64,000 bases of DNA from Lysinibacillus sp. FSL K6-0232 (GCF_038008325.1 NZ_JBBOYW010000001.1:548001-612000), one strand, 5' to 3'. Counted from the stretch's first letter, positions 1 through 9,537 are shown. Numbers and translations are program-made. Notes: a model not told the origin generated them from the letters alone.

Positions 1-43
1 CATCGTTTTCTTTTAACCAAGCATCTTGTCTTACTTTACTCAT
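1..43 (-). CDS. rsfA: RsfA-family prespore transcription factor, 5' end only
   Basis: Only the first 14 codons lie in the window, reading MSKVRQDAWLKEND on the minus strand. The RQDAW start is typical of RsfA, a Myb/SANT-like regulator that acts in the prespore under sigma F. A GGGAGGA ribosome site sits 7-8 bases before the ATG at 43. In B. subtilis rsfA (ywfN) neighbours ywfO, and a YwfO homologue follows here at 715, which supports the call. The rest of the gene runs off the left edge. Confidence 0.75.
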   Translation of the reverse strand, partial: MSKVRQDAWLKEND

Positions 44-278
44 CTTAAAATCCTCCCACCTTTATTTGGTACTTGTTTTGTAAGATTAGCATGACCAATC
101 TTTTAACCTTTTATTCATCTATGTAGAAGGAATTATGCTTGAATAGGAGGGGAAAAATACGATACAATACCCGATGTAGGTTTGTGCGTATGCTACATAC
201 TTAAATATGTGAAGGTCATACGTTCAATAGAGCGATTTTTGTTTCACCAAATACTATATAGAAAGGGTTGTTGACAAA

Positions 279-503
279 ATGGCAAACGAATTTAAAGTTT
301 GCGATGAATGTCAGGCCGTTAACCTCAAAACGTTAATTCCAAAATTAAAGGAAATCGATCCTGATGCAACCATCGAAATTGGCTGTCATTCTTATTGTGG
401 CCCAGGACGTAAAAAAACATTTACCTTTGTAAATAGCCGACCTGTTGCTGCATTAACAGAAGATGAACTAATGGAAAAGGTTTTAGCAAAATTAAAAAAG
501 TAA
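279..503 (+). CDS. DUF1450 small cysteine-containing protein (YuzB-like)
   Basis: A 74-residue cytoplasmic protein with four cysteines as CDEC (8 and 11) and CHSYC (36 and 40), a pattern seen in the DUF1450/YuzB family, whose role is unknown. The two cysteine pairs could bind a metal or act in redox; that is inference. It has no signal peptide. The ATG follows an AAAGGGTTG ribosome site and the gene is monocistronic, closed by a strong hairpin at 511. Confidence 0.85.
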   Translation: MANEFKVCDECQAVNLKTLIPKLKEIDPDATIEIGCHSYCGPGRKKTFTFVNSRPVAALTEDELMEKVLAKLKK

Positions 504-510
504 GGCAAGC

Positions 511-551
511 ATAAGACTATCTCTATTTGCGGGGGATAGTCTTATATTTTT
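511..551 (+). terminator. Rho-independent terminator of the DUF1450 gene
   Basis: Perfect 11-bp stem (511-521 with 535-545) and a T-rich tail. Confidence 0.9.
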
Positions 552-714
552 TCTAGAAGGAAAAATAGGTGTTATATTTATGCTAGTAACATAGGGGAGT
601 TTCTTACTTTTGGCAGAATAGGTTATTAGTATCTATAGAAAAAGCTTAATAAGTATGCTAGTCCTATATTTATCGCATATAATAGAACTATAATAAAACG
701 GGGGTGCTGTACAA

Positions 715-2016
715 ATGACACATTATGCAAAAGCTAAATTGCAAGAAGAAAAGGTATTTAAAGACCCTGTTCATCGATATGTGCATGTACGGGATCAAAT
801 GATATGGGATTTGGTAGGGACAAGAGAATTTCAACGTTTACGCAGAATTCGTCAGCTTGGCACAACCTTTTTAGTGTTTCATGGAGCAGAGCATAGTCGC
901 TTTAGTCATTCTCTTGGTGTGTATGAAATTGTCCGCCGCATTGTCGATGATATTTTTGTAGGTCGTCCTGATTGGGATGAAGATGAGCGGCTCCTTGTGC
1001 TATGTGCAGCCTTACTACATGATTTAGGACATGGGCCATTTTCGCATGCTTTTGAAAATGTCTTTGAGCTTGACCATGAATATTATACAAGGCGAATTTT
1101 ATTGGGAGATACTGAAGTAAATGCTGTATTAAAAAAAGTGGCGGTTGATTTCCCTGAAAAGGTATCGCAAGTAATTGCAAAAACATATCCAAATAAACAG
1201 GTTGTTAGTTTAATTTCAAGTCAGATTGATGCAGATCGTATGGATTACTTGCAACGTGACGCTTATTTTACAGGTGTTAGCTACGGTCACTTTGATATGG
1301 AACGAATTTTAAGAGTAATGCGCCCTCGTAAAAACCAAGTTGTTATTAAGGCAACAGGCATGCATGCCGTAGAGGATTATATTATGAGCCGTTATCAAAT
1401 GTATTTGCAAATTTACTTTCATCCCGTATCACGAAGTGCAGAGGTTATTTTAAATAATATTTTAAAGCGTGTGAAGCAGTTAAGCTTGGCAGGCTATACA
1501 TTTAAGCATGAACCAACACACTTTCAAGCATTTTTCCGCAATAAGATTACATTGAATGATTATCTTGCATTAGATGAAAGTATTTTATTTACATATTTTC
1601 AACTATGGATGCAAGAGGAGGATAGCATTCTTAGCGATTTAAGTCGTCGCTTTGTGAATCGTAAGCTATTTCAGTACATTGATTTAGACCCTGGTGTTGA
1701 GCTAGAAAAATATCAAAAGCTACAGGAGCTTTTTAGGCAGGCGGAATTAAATCCAGACTATTACCTTGTGCATGATACAACAGCAGACCTACCCTATGAT
1801 TTTTATAGACCTGGTGAGGAAGAAGTGCGTGTGCCGATCTTTTTAGAAATGAAAAATGGCGAATTACGTGAGCTATCACGGGAATCGATTATTGTTGATT
1901 CCATTTCAGGTCGTATGAAACGTGACCATAAAGTATATTTCCCATTGGATTTTTTAGAGGACGATTCAACACATGCAAATGTGAAACAGCAAATTTTAGC
2001 AATACTAGGAAAATAA
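715..2016 (+). CDS. ywfO: HD-domain phosphohydrolase, YwfO family
   Basis: A 433-residue soluble HD-superfamily protein. The metal-site motifs are visible in order: HSRFSHSLGV near residue 59, HDLGHGPFSHAFE near 103 and the distal DRMDYL near 178, spaced as in dGTPase-like HD enzymes. YwfO homologues are reported or predicted to hydrolyse nucleoside triphosphates; the substrate cannot be read from sequence. Length matches the B. subtilis protein. The start follows a GGGGGTG ribosome site. Position next to rsfA is conserved with B. subtilis. Confidence 0.9.
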   Translation: MTHYAKAKLQEEKVFKDPVHRYVHVRDQMIWDLVGTREFQRLRRIRQLGTTFLVFHGAEHSRFSHSLGVYEIVRRIVDDIFVGRPDWDEDERLLVLCAALLHDLGHGPFSHAFENVFELDHEYYTRRILLGDTEVNAVLKKVAVDFPEKVSQVIAKTYPNKQVVSLISSQIDADRMDYLQRDAYFTGVSYGHFDMERILRVMRPRKNQVVIKATGMHAVEDYIMSRYQMYLQIYFHPVSRSAEVILNNILKRVKQLSLAGYTFKHEPTHFQAFFRNKITLNDYLALDESILFTYFQLWMQEEDSILSDLSRRFVNRKLFQYIDLDPGVELEKYQKLQELFRQAELNPDYYLVHDTTADLPYDFYRPGEEEVRVPIFLEMKNGELRELSRESIIVDSISGRMKRDHKVYFPLDFLEDDSTHANVKQQILAILGK

Positions 2017-2030
2017 CAGATAAAACCGTA

Positions 2031-2076
2031 AAGCAGTAAACACGCTCAACAGGAGCGATTGTTTACTGCTTTTTTA
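2031..2076 (+). terminator. Terminator after ywfO
   Basis: Stem AAGCAGTAAAC (2031-2041) with GTTTACTGCTT (2061-2071), extended by an inner CGCTC/GAGCG pair, then a T run. Confidence 0.9.
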
Positions 2077-2414
2077 TATGTAAAGGGAGCAATGAACTGG
2101 TGAATACTGGGATGTTTAGAAGTTGTTCAGTACCACTAGTTATAATGAGGTACAAAATCTAAAAGGAGGTGAGGACCATCATTTGATACGAGATAAAAGT
2201 CATGAGAGTGTTTTGTTTTATGAGAAAAGTCGTGTGTCTTTAGTCCTTATCACCTATTGTGAAATGCTAGTTGACTTGTCTTAGCAATAACGACAATTTA
2301 ACAAAATCAAAGAGATTCACCTAGATGTTTGTGATATACATTTTGAAGTGGAGAGGGGCATAATTGTCCTTCACACAATAACAGGGATCTCTAAACTTAG
2401 TAAAGGAGAGAAAT
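2077..2414 (+). other. Non-coding gap; possible remnant of a small type I toxin locus
   Basis: No intact gene. A TATAAT at 2141 is followed by a very strong ribosome site (AAAAGGAGGTGAGGACC, 2160-2176), but the next codons are ATC-ATT-TGA. An open frame from a TTG at 2183 encodes only about 33 residues ending TYCEMLVDLS. Downstream, an AGAGAT/ATCTCT pair encloses further self-complementary sequence near 2350-2390. The layout resembles small hydrophobic holin-like type I toxins of Bacilli with a lost start codon. This is tentative. Confidence 0.3.
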
Positions 2415-5400
2415 ATGAAGAAATTTAATTTAGCAATTATTACATTGCTACTTGTATTTCAAACAGTTTTATCCCCGATTTCAGTGCTTGCAGCAGAGGG
2501 TGATCCCGTACTGCCAGTAGCAAATACAGATACTGGGGATACAGATAGTAGTACTGCTGAAGAAACACAACCAGCTAACGAAGCTGAACCAACAGAACCA
2601 ACAGAACCAACAACAGAAACAGAGGTAGAAGATAGCTCTGATACTGGAACAGAGTCAACAGAACCATCACCACCAATAGACGAAGATGTTGGAGATGATT
2701 CTGAACCAGTTATATCAGACAGTGAAGGTAATACTGATGCTGGAGAAGGCACAGATGCCGAAACGAATGAACTAGGTGAGGTAACAGCTCCAGAGGAAGA
2801 CGATCTAACGCTAGACGAACCAGAAGTAGCACCACTCAATATAGTATATGATCCGATAATGCCGGAAAGTGTAATTACAAAGGTTGACTTTAATGTGAAC
2901 GGTCAAGCAGCTAGTCCAAATGCTGCAATTGATGTGAAAAATGGAGATGTTGCAACATTTCATATTGATTTAGAATTAGCTGCAGGACATAACTATGGTC
3001 CAGGAACAACATTGACGTATACATTACCAAGTATTTTCCAAAATATTACTTTCCCGGCAGGCACTCAATTTGGTGAATTAGGTGAAATTTCAAAAAGCGG
3101 TAATGATATTATCATTACATTTAATGAAAACATTACTTCACTTGGTGGAGGATTAGCATTTGAACCAGGTGCTTATTTTGAAGTTTCAGCAGAATTCGAT
3201 CGTAATAACACACAGTGGGTAGAAACGATTAGTGTGCCAGGGAACGAAAATATTACACTGAATTTCCAACCTCAACAAGGTACTGGTACAACAGTTAATA
3301 AAACATATGTACGTGATAATGATGGAAATAATAGTAAGTATGTTGATTGGACAGTAATTGTTAATACAGATGCAGGTACACAAGGTGCTCAAAATTTTGT
3401 AGATACATTAACGGGTAAGCATACATTTGCTACTGATTCAGTGACAATAGCGCCAATCGCTATTACACCAGCAGGAGTAGGAAGCCCAGGTACTCATATA
3501 CCGGTAACTCCAACGTTTTCTCCTGATAATAAAGTGATGACAGTAACACTACCTGAAACAACACATACAGGTTATGAGATTAAATATCGCACAATTGTTG
3601 GAGATCCAGGAAATGTTTCGAGTACAAATTTGAGAAATACAGCGAGTTATAATGGGAGAACAGCTCCTCAGACAGCAACAATAAATTTTGGTACACCATT
3701 AAATAAAACACATACTGGTCCTACAGTAAGTGATTTAAAAACATACTGGACGATTGAGTACAATTTCAATAATCGTGATATTGATGCAAGTAATGCAGTC
3801 TTAGAAGATACTTGGACAGATACCCAGGAATTAGTTGGTGGCGTTGGTGGTATAGTAGTAGAGGATCAAGATGGCAACGCTTTTGGCGGCTATACTGTAA
3901 CTCTGAATGGTGATGGTGACGGATTTATATTAACATTTAAGAATGATGTTACAGAACCATATACTATTAAATATGCTACACAACCGAGATCGGGTGTATA
4001 TCCAATAGCTACTTATACAGTAGAGAATAAAGTGCAACGTCCAGATATGGCAGATCCAGTAATAGATCGCGCTCAATATAGACAAAATACTTTATTATTA
4101 GAAAAAACAACACCTAGTATTGACTATGCAAACAAAACAATATCATGGCGTATTGAGGCAAACCAAGCAGGCTATGCTTTAGATTCTGGCACAGTGTTTG
4201 AGGATACGTTTACAGATGAAAATCTAACTTTACTTGAAGATTCACTAGTAGTAAGAGTAGGTAGTGTAACATTAGTAAGAGGTACTGACTACACATTAAA
4301 TAATCCTAATGATAAGACTGGCTTTACCATTACTTTAACGGATGCAACAAATCAGCCTATTCGCATAGAGTATGATACAGCCTATGATATCAAAGAGTTC
4401 GGTGCAAATAACAACGAGTATAACAATGAAGTCGAAATGACTAATAGTGCTCTAGCGAATAGTTCAATTGATACTGCTGAACGAAGTATAGACGATAAGC
4501 AAAAAGCGAATGGGGTAAAAAGTGGTGAATATGACTATGCAACCAAAACTTTCTATTGGGATGTTGAGTTAAACTTTAACTACAATTCTTTAACAGATGC
4601 GGTATTTGAAGATAAGTTACCAGATACACAACGTGTTGAAAGTATTACAGTTCAAGAAGGTAGCTTGAATGCACAAGGTGTATTCCAACCAGAAACGACG
4701 AAAAACATCCCTAATACGGCTACTGCACCTAATGAAATTCAGCTAAAATTAGGGCATATTACGAAACCACATAAAGTAAGCTATACATCAGTGGATGCAG
4801 ATGGTCTTTTTGAACATGGTAGTCTAATTACGATTACAAATCATGCAGAATTAACAAGTGATGGTGGTAGTACGCCTAATGCAAACTGGGAAAAAACAAT
4901 TGCAGTAGGACAGACAAATGATATTTTAGAAAAGACTGGTAATCCAATTTTAAATACTGCAAGAGTGAAATGGGACTTTAAATTTAACTACGCACAATCT
5001 AGATTAGAGAATGTGGTTATTACAGACACAGTGGCGAAAAACCCTACTAATGGTGCGCCAGATCATATTATTTTAGCAGATACATTTAAAGTGTATGAAG
5101 TAGCACTCTCTGGAAAAACAAGTAGCGCAAGTACCCCAACTGCTCCAACTGAAACAAAAACACTAGTAAATGAAAGTGAGTATGGCCTATCTATAGATAA
5201 CGAAAGTGGTACGTTTACACTTACCCTTGGTGATGTAGAAAAAGCCTACTTTGTTGAATATGAAACATTATTTACAGGCGGTCGTGACTATCAAACTAAT
5301 AACTTAGTAGAAGTAACTTATAATAATGGTACACAAAGGTCAGGTAATGATCTAAGCAGTGGCTTTACTGTTAACTATGGTCAAAATGCAAGAGCTATAG

Positions 5401-7697
5401 CAGTACCGTTTGTTATTGTGAAAACAAATGCTGAAACAGGGGAAGTAATGAAAGGTGTTGAATTCACTTTATATACTCAGAGTAATCAAACAACACCATT
5501 AATTAGTGGTACAACAAATGAAGATGGTGAATTAGACTTTGGGTATAAATTAGCTGAAGGAAATTATGTAGTAAAAGAAACGAAAATTCCTGGTTTTAAC
5601 AACCCAGATGTATCCTTTACATTACATCGTGACAGCATAAAAACTACTGGTATATTTGCAGGTAAACAAGTTGTTGAAATAACAAATGAACCTGAAGGTG
5701 GCTTGGCATGTAGTGCATTTGAATTAACGGTAAACGATATTGATGGTAACCCAATTACTGCTGGTAGCAAGGTGACATTAGTAAGCACATCAACAGGTTC
5801 ATCAACAGAGCATACAGTTACAAATGGTAAAGTGACATTGACACCTGCTGAGGTAAAAGCAGGGCACTATGATGTTGTGTATGAGGGCGATACTTTAGAC
5901 ACGATTGAAGTGACGTATACTGGTCAATGTGAAGCCGAGGTTCAACCAGCACCAAAGTGTGATCATTTCACAATTGTTGTGGAAGATGCACAAGGTATTC
6001 GTACAAATATTGAAAAGTTAACGTTAAAACAAGGAGCCACAGTAGTAGCAGAGGTTACACCAAATGCGGCTGGTAAGTTTGTGTTTGATTCCAACAAACA
6101 AGACCCTACGAACGGTGTGAAACCCGGTCAATATACAGTATATGAAGGAAATCAATATTTAGGTGAAGTCACGCTAACTTATAAAGAAGAATGTGGTTAT
6201 GAGTTTATAGTTCTAGAAGCACCAACATGTCCAACATTCGAATTAACAATTAGAGATGTTGATGGGGAGTTAGTAGCTGATAATACCGAAGTAACAATTA
6301 AAGACGAAAATGGTCAAGTAATCGCTACTGAAAGAACAGTAGATGGTAAAGTAGAGCTACAAGATTTAGAACCGGGCACTTACACAGTTGAAGATGAAAA
6401 TGGCGTGGAAATTGGTGAATTCTCAAGCAATATTAATTGTCGAGGTGAGGTTCAACAAAAGCCAGCATGTCCACAGTTTACTGTAGAGTTAAAAGATGAT
6501 AACGATGTATTAGTGCCAGCTAGTCAAAGCGTAGTGATTAAGGATAAATTAGGCAACACTATTCCAACAACAATAGATGCGGATGGACGTATCACATTTG
6601 TTTCGGAAGATGTGCCAGCAGGTATGTATGATGTATATGATAATAAAGTTTATTTAGGTGAGATTGAAGTATCTTATAAACAAACTTGTCAAACAAAGTT
6701 ACAAATTGCGCCGGCATGTCCAGAATTCACATTAACAATTAACAATGCATATGGTCAGCCACGTGCAGGTGTGAAAGTTACAATAACAGGTGAAGATGGG
6801 GTAGATGTAGAGGAGAATGGTTCAACAGAATTTACAACAAATAGCCAAGGACAAATTGTTATTAGCAATTCAATTATCAAACCAGGCAAGTATGTTGTAA
6901 AAGAGAATGGTCAAACAATTATCGGGACAATTACAGTGGGTAATACATGTGAGGCTATAATTCAGCCACCACGACCAGTTACACCGCCAAATCCAGATAA
7001 TCCAACACCAGATCCAGAACCGGGTAACCCGGGTCCGAATAACCCAGATCCAAATAATCCAAAACCAAATGAACCGGGTCCGAATAACCCAGATCCAAAT
7101 AATCCAGAACCAAATGAGCCGGGTCCGAATAACCCAGATCCAAATAATCCAAAACCAAATGAGCCGGGTCCGAATAACCCAGATCCAAATAATCCAGAAC
7201 CAAATGAGCCGGTAGACCCGAATAACCCGGATCCAAACAATCCAGAACCAAATGAGCCAGTGGATCCGAACAATCCAAATCCAAATGAATCGGTGAACCC
7301 AAACAATCCAGATCCAAGTAATCCAGCGAATCCAACACCAAGACCAAACAATCCATCAGCTTCTGGTAATGGGGATGTAACGGTACAGGATGTTATTAGT
7401 CAAGGACAACAATTACCAGCCTTTGATCCATCAAATGCAACAAACCAAGCATTAAAGGCTTACCAAGATTTCCTTAATAATTATAATAAGCTATCAAAAG
7501 AAGATCAGGCTAAAGTAGCTCAAGCTATTGATATTAATAAAATCAAAGCGGATGCAGAACGTTTAGAATCACTGTTAAGATCGAAAGGTAAATTACCACA
7601 AACAGATGAGGCTAATCAAACAGCTCTTGTAGTTGTTGGCTTACTTCTTGTTATTGGTGCGGTATTGTTAATGCGTCGCCGTCAAACAAAAGCATAA
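2415..7697 (+). CDS. LPXTG-type cell-wall-anchored adhesin with collagen-binding-like, CnaB and cysteine-bracketed modules
   Basis: A 1760-residue surface protein. Residues 1-27 are a signal peptide ending VLAA; 28-145 are Glu/Thr/Ser-rich and acidic. From about 150 to 1000 come tandem Ig-like collagen-binding-type modules, each with a W-x-I/V/F strand and an acidic D-T/K motif (around 300, 430, 565, 690 and 850). One CnaB/SpaA-like domain lies near 1000-1090 (VIVKTNAETGE start, VVKET end), with candidate Lys and Glu isopeptide residues. Five modules follow, each opened and closed by a single Cys (1099/1172, 1182/1260, 1272/1342, 1352/1425, 1435/1512); I see no other cysteines. Then come a Pro/Asn/Asp repeat (about 1515-1640), an alpha-helical stretch, and the sorting signal LPQTD at 1727 with a hydrophobic segment and RRRQTKA tail. 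A convergent sortase gene lies next door. The ligand is unknown. Confidence 0.93.
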   Translation: MKKFNLAIITLLLVFQTVLSPISVLAAEGDPVLPVANTDTGDTDSSTAEETQPANEAEPTEPTEPTTETEVEDSSDTGTESTEPSPPIDEDVGDDSEPVISDSEGNTDAGEGTDAETNELGEVTAPEEDDLTLDEPEVAPLNIVYDPIMPESVITKVDFNVNGQAASPNAAIDVKNGDVATFHIDLELAAGHNYGPGTTLTYTLPSIFQNITFPAGTQFGELGEISKSGNDIIITFNENITSLGGGLAFEPGAYFEVSAEFDRNNTQWVETISVPGNENITLNFQPQQGTGTTVNKTYVRDNDGNNSKYVDWTVIVNTDAGTQGAQNFVDTLTGKHTFATDSVTIAPIAITPAGVGSPGTHIPVTPTFSPDNKVMTVTLPETTHTGYEIKYRTIVGDPGNVSSTNLRNTASYNGRTAPQTATINFGTPLNKTHTGPTVSDLKTYWTIEYNFNNRDIDASNAVLEDTWTDTQELVGGVGGIVVEDQDGNAFGGYTVTLNGDGDGFILTFKNDVTEPYTIKYATQPRSGVYPIATYTVENKVQRPDMADPVIDRAQYRQNTLLLEKTTPSIDYANKTISWRIEANQAGYALDSGTVFEDTFTDENLTLLEDSLVVRVGSVTLVRGTDYTLNNPNDKTGFTITLTDATNQPIRIEYDTAYDIKEFGANNNEYNNEVEMTNSALANSSIDTAERSIDDKQKANGVKSGEYDYATKTFYWDVELNFNYNSLTDAVFEDKLPDTQRVESITVQEGSLNAQGVFQPETTKNIPNTATAPNEIQLKLGHITKPHKVSYTSVDADGLFEHGSLITITNHAELTSDGGSTPNANWEKTIAVGQTNDILEKTGNPILNTARVKWDFKFNYAQSRLENVVITDTVAKNPTNGAPDHIILADTFKVYEVALSGKTSSASTPTAPTETKTLVNESEYGLSIDNESGTFTLTLGDVEKAYFVEYETLFTGGRDYQTNNLVEVTYNNGTQRSGNDLSSGFTVNYGQNARAIAVPFVIVKTNAETGEVMKGVEFTLYTQSNQTTPLISGTTNEDGELDFGYKLAEGNYVVKETKIPGFNNPDVSFTLHRDSIKTTGIFAGKQVVEITNEPEGGLACSAFELTVNDIDGNPITAGSKVTLVSTSTGSSTEHTVTNGKVTLTPAEVKAGHYDVVYEGDTLDTIEVTYTGQCEAEVQPAPKCDHFTIVVEDAQGIRTNIEKLTLKQGATVVAEVTPNAAGKFVFDSNKQDPTNGVKPGQYTVYEGNQYLGEVTLTYKEECGYEFIVLEAPTCPTFELTIRDVDGELVADNTEVTIKDENGQVIATERTVDGKVELQDLEPGTYTVEDENGVEIGEFSSNINCRGEVQQKPACPQFTVELKDDNDVLVPASQSVVIKDKLGNTIPTTIDADGRITFVSEDVPAGMYDVYDNKVYLGEIEVSYKQTCQTKLQIAPACPEFTLTINNAYGQPRAGVKVTITGEDGVDVEENGSTEFTTNSQGQIVISNSIIKPGKYVVKENGQTIIGTITVGNTCEAIIQPPRPVTPPNPDNPTPDPEPGNPGPNNPDPNNPKPNEPGPNNPDPNNPEPNEPGPNNPDPNNPKPNEPGPNNPDPNNPEPNEPVDPNNPDPNNPEPNEPVDPNNPNPNESVNPNNPDPSNPANPTPRPNNPSASGNGDVTVQDVISQGQQLPAFDPSNATNQALKAYQDFLNNYNKLSKEDQAKVAQAIDINKIKADAERLESLLRSKGKLPQTDEANQTALVVVGLLLVIGAVLLMRRRQTKA
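7032..7330 (+). repeat. In-frame 45-bp tandem repeat in the adhesin wall-spanning region
   Basis: Four 45-bp units start at 7032, 7077, 7122 and 7167, encoding GPNNPDPNNP(K/E)PNEP. The K/E choice alternates K-E-K-E, so the true period looks like 90 bp. Shorter variants with VDPNNP continue to about 7330. Such Pro/Asn-rich stalks usually cross the peptidoglycan, and copy number is likely to vary between strains. Confidence 0.92.
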
Positions 7698-7702
7698 ATT
7701 AT

Positions 7703-7737
7703 AAAAAGCGCCTCCAATTTGGATGGCGCTTTTTATT
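7703..7737. terminator. Bidirectional terminator between adhesin and sortase
   Basis: Stem AAAAAGCGCC (7703-7712) with GGCGCTTTTT (7725-7734). It serves both convergent genes and overlaps the sortase stop codon. Confidence 0.9.
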
Positions 7738-8398
7738 TAGACTGAAGGATATCCTGTGCATTTTCTATAGGATAGCTTTGCACAAAGTCAGCTTGTATAG
7801 CTAGTCGCTTCGTTCCTTTCTCTGCACAAGTAATCAATGTTAGTATTGTTTGATCGGGAATATCATCAATAATATAAATATCTGTTGCGGCAATCACTTT
7901 TTTTGTAGCTAATTTATACTCATAAATATCTGTCATATCCGTTACATAAATGATATCGCCAACCTGTGCTTCATAGAGAGGGCTAAATAAAATATCCCTA
8001 TTCTCAAAATAATGACCTGCTAGCGCATAGTTTCCTTGCCCAAGCTGCTGGTCAGGCTTCATTGTACCAGCTCCAGCGGCAAGTACAGCGTTGCCAACAC
8101 CCTTTAAAATAGGAAGCTGCATCTCCACACTTGGTACGATAATACTGCCTATCACAGGCATTTTGCTAGCCTTTACCTGCGCTTGGAGCACTTCTGCAAT
8201 GGAGAGTGATTGTACATCGTCAAACTCAAAATCCGCATGTGCTTGATTGTTTTTTTCAATAGCTGCTGCGCTATAATCGGTTGTATTTAATCGACCACTT
8301 AAATGGTCAATAATTGCGTTTTGGATGGGATTAATAAAAATAAGTAATACACCAATAATCAGTATTAAAATAAGTAAGATTCGTTTAAAGTGCTTCAA
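7733..8398 (-). CDS. srtA: Class A sortase
   Basis: A membrane-anchored transpeptidase that cleaves LPXTG signals and links proteins to the wall. It has an N-terminal membrane segment, the catalytic His in YALAGHYFE, the Cys in TLITCAEK and the Arg in GTKRLAIQ. Overall it resembles Listeria-type SrtA, including the NYALAGH and LFSPL motifs. I start it at the TTG at 8398 (LKHFKRILL), because AGGATGTGAT, near the ideal ribosome site, lies just upstream. GTG 8410 or TTG 8431 would add 4 or 11 residues. The adhesin next door is an obvious substrate; it may also serve other LPXTG proteins. Confidence 0.93.
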   Translation of the reverse strand: MKHFKRILLILILIIGVLLIFINPIQNAIIDHLSGRLNTTDYSAAAIEKNNQAHADFEFDDVQSLSIAEVLQAQVKASKMPVIGSIIVPSVEMQLPILKGVGNAVLAAGAGTMKPDQQLGQGNYALAGHYFENRDILFSPLYEAQVGDIIYVTDMTDIYEYKLATKKVIAATDIYIIDDIPDQTILTLITCAEKGTKRLAIQADFVQSYPIENAQDILQSK

Positions 8399-8440
8399 TC
8401 TATCTATCACATCCTGACATTGAAATAACAAATTGTCCTA

Positions 8441-8474
8441 TAAAAATGGGTAGAGTGCTATTGGCTCTACCCAT
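8441..8474 (-). terminator. Terminator of the tautomerase gene
   Basis: Stem ATGGGTAGAG (8446-8455) with CTCTACCCAT (8465-8474), followed on the minus strand by a T run. It lies between the tautomerase and the sortase start. Confidence 0.85.
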
Positions 8475-8481
8475 GCTGCTA

Positions 8482-8667
8482 TTATTTATCGCTAAAGCGA
8501 ACACCTGCAACGCCGTAATGGTTTTTAGACATTTCCTCGATAAAAACGACGATATTTTCTTCAGGTGCATTGGCTGTACGGGAAACGGCTTCTGTTACTT
8601 CTTTTACAAGTGCACGTTTTTGCTCCTCTGTGCGACCTTCAAGCATTTTCACAGTTACATATGGCAT
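8482..8667 (-). CDS. ywhB: 4-oxalocrotonate tautomerase family protein (YwhB-like)
   Basis: A 61-residue protein starting M-P-Y-V, so that after Met removal Pro1 is the catalytic general base of the 4-OT superfamily. The length is that of the short hexameric 4-OT enzymes, and the family Arg is present (GRTEEQKRAL). The physiological substrate is not known for the Bacillus proteins. An AAAGGAGG site precedes the ATG. The ywhB-ywhD adjacency matches B. subtilis, though here the two genes are divergent. Confidence 0.9.
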   Translation of the reverse strand: MPYVTVKMLEGRTEEQKRALVKEVTEAVSRTANAPEENIVVFIEEMSKNHYGVAGVRFSDK

Positions 8668-8811
8668 AATATTGCCTCCTTTATAGAATAATGTTGTATA
8701 GTTAGTTTATAAGAAAGTATAAACTTCTTACTTGCAACTAGGCATTTGCGCTATAGCTTGTTAGCGGCAAGATGCTTTCCTTTATAATAGCAGAATGGAG
8801 GATATTTAAGT

Positions 8812-9330
8812 ATGACAAATGAAGAAAAACCAAAACAAAAAATGGGCTTTACCATTATTAAAAATGATCCAACAGATGGACATAAGGGGTTTGGTATTGG
8901 CTCTCTTTCATTAGAGAATGTATCACCAGTAATTATTGATGTAGAGGAAGGAACAGCCTCTGTTGAAATTGGAGCAATGCATGCACGGAGTGATGTTGAA
9001 CGCGGCATTAAATTTACAACGGATCGTGCTGATTCAGAGGGTGGTAAACCCTATTGGCTCGTATGGGTCACAATCGACCATAAAGCGGATGGACCATACT
9101 ATGCGGGTGTAACAGCTTGTGAAATGGTTGTGAATCGTGAGAAACGCCGTGGCTATAAAATTTTAGCTGACCATGTCAATAAAATGGATAAATCCATGAA
9201 ACGTCATATTATCGTAGAACATATGGATGCATCGTCTAAAAAAGTGTTAGCTAATTTCTTAAAGGAGCTTAATCCTGAGCTATGGGAGCGCAGTGTAGAG
9301 CAATTACGTCAAGACTTATTTGTCGAATAG
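8812..9330 (+). CDS. ywhD: YwhD family protein of unknown function
   Basis: A 172-residue soluble protein with the MGFTIIKNDPTDGHKGFGIG opening of the YwhD family. No enzymatic motif or membrane segment is seen; the function is not established. The ATG follows a GGAGG ribosome site at 8797 with a somewhat long spacer. It lies between the tautomerase and a penicillin-binding protein gene, as in B. subtilis. Confidence 0.85.
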   Translation: MTNEEKPKQKMGFTIIKNDPTDGHKGFGIGSLSLENVSPVIIDVEEGTASVEIGAMHARSDVERGIKFTTDRADSEGGKPYWLVWVTIDHKADGPYYAGVTACEMVVNREKRRGYKILADHVNKMDKSMKRHIIVEHMDASSKKVLANFLKELNPELWERSVEQLRQDLFVE

Positions 9331-9448
9331 TGACCTAATGATTGAACAATCTGTGACATTTTGCGATCGCTTTCGATATTAGGTTGAAAGTGGGTTTGAA
9401 ACAAAGTACACTTGAGGCAGAGCTTACATTTTAGTAAGCTAGGACACT

Positions 9449-9537
9449 TGGTATTGCGAATGTGATGAGCGCTATGCGGCATTTGAACAACCCAAACCCA
9501 AGCCAAATGCCCCATGATGCTCATACTTCGCGTACCA
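9449..9537. repeat. Long imperfect inverted repeat downstream of ywhD
   Basis: Arms of roughly 28-40 bases (core 9457-9485 with 9504-9530, sharing CGAA...GAGC...GGCATTTG) around an 18-base loop rich in CCCAAA. A smaller hairpin, AGCTTAC/GTAAGCT, precedes it at 9421-9440. It is not followed by a T run, so it is not a standard terminator. It may be a short repeat element or a structured RNA. Confidence 0.6.

Noticed and set aside
2271..2299. Promoter TTGACT-17-CAATTT before the adhesin
   Set aside because: The -10 matches the consensus at only two positions.
6962..7356. Long Gly/Phe- or Leu/Asp-rich open frames on the minus strand
   Set aside because: They are mirror frames of the Pro/Asn repeat of the adhesin, with no start context and no known family.
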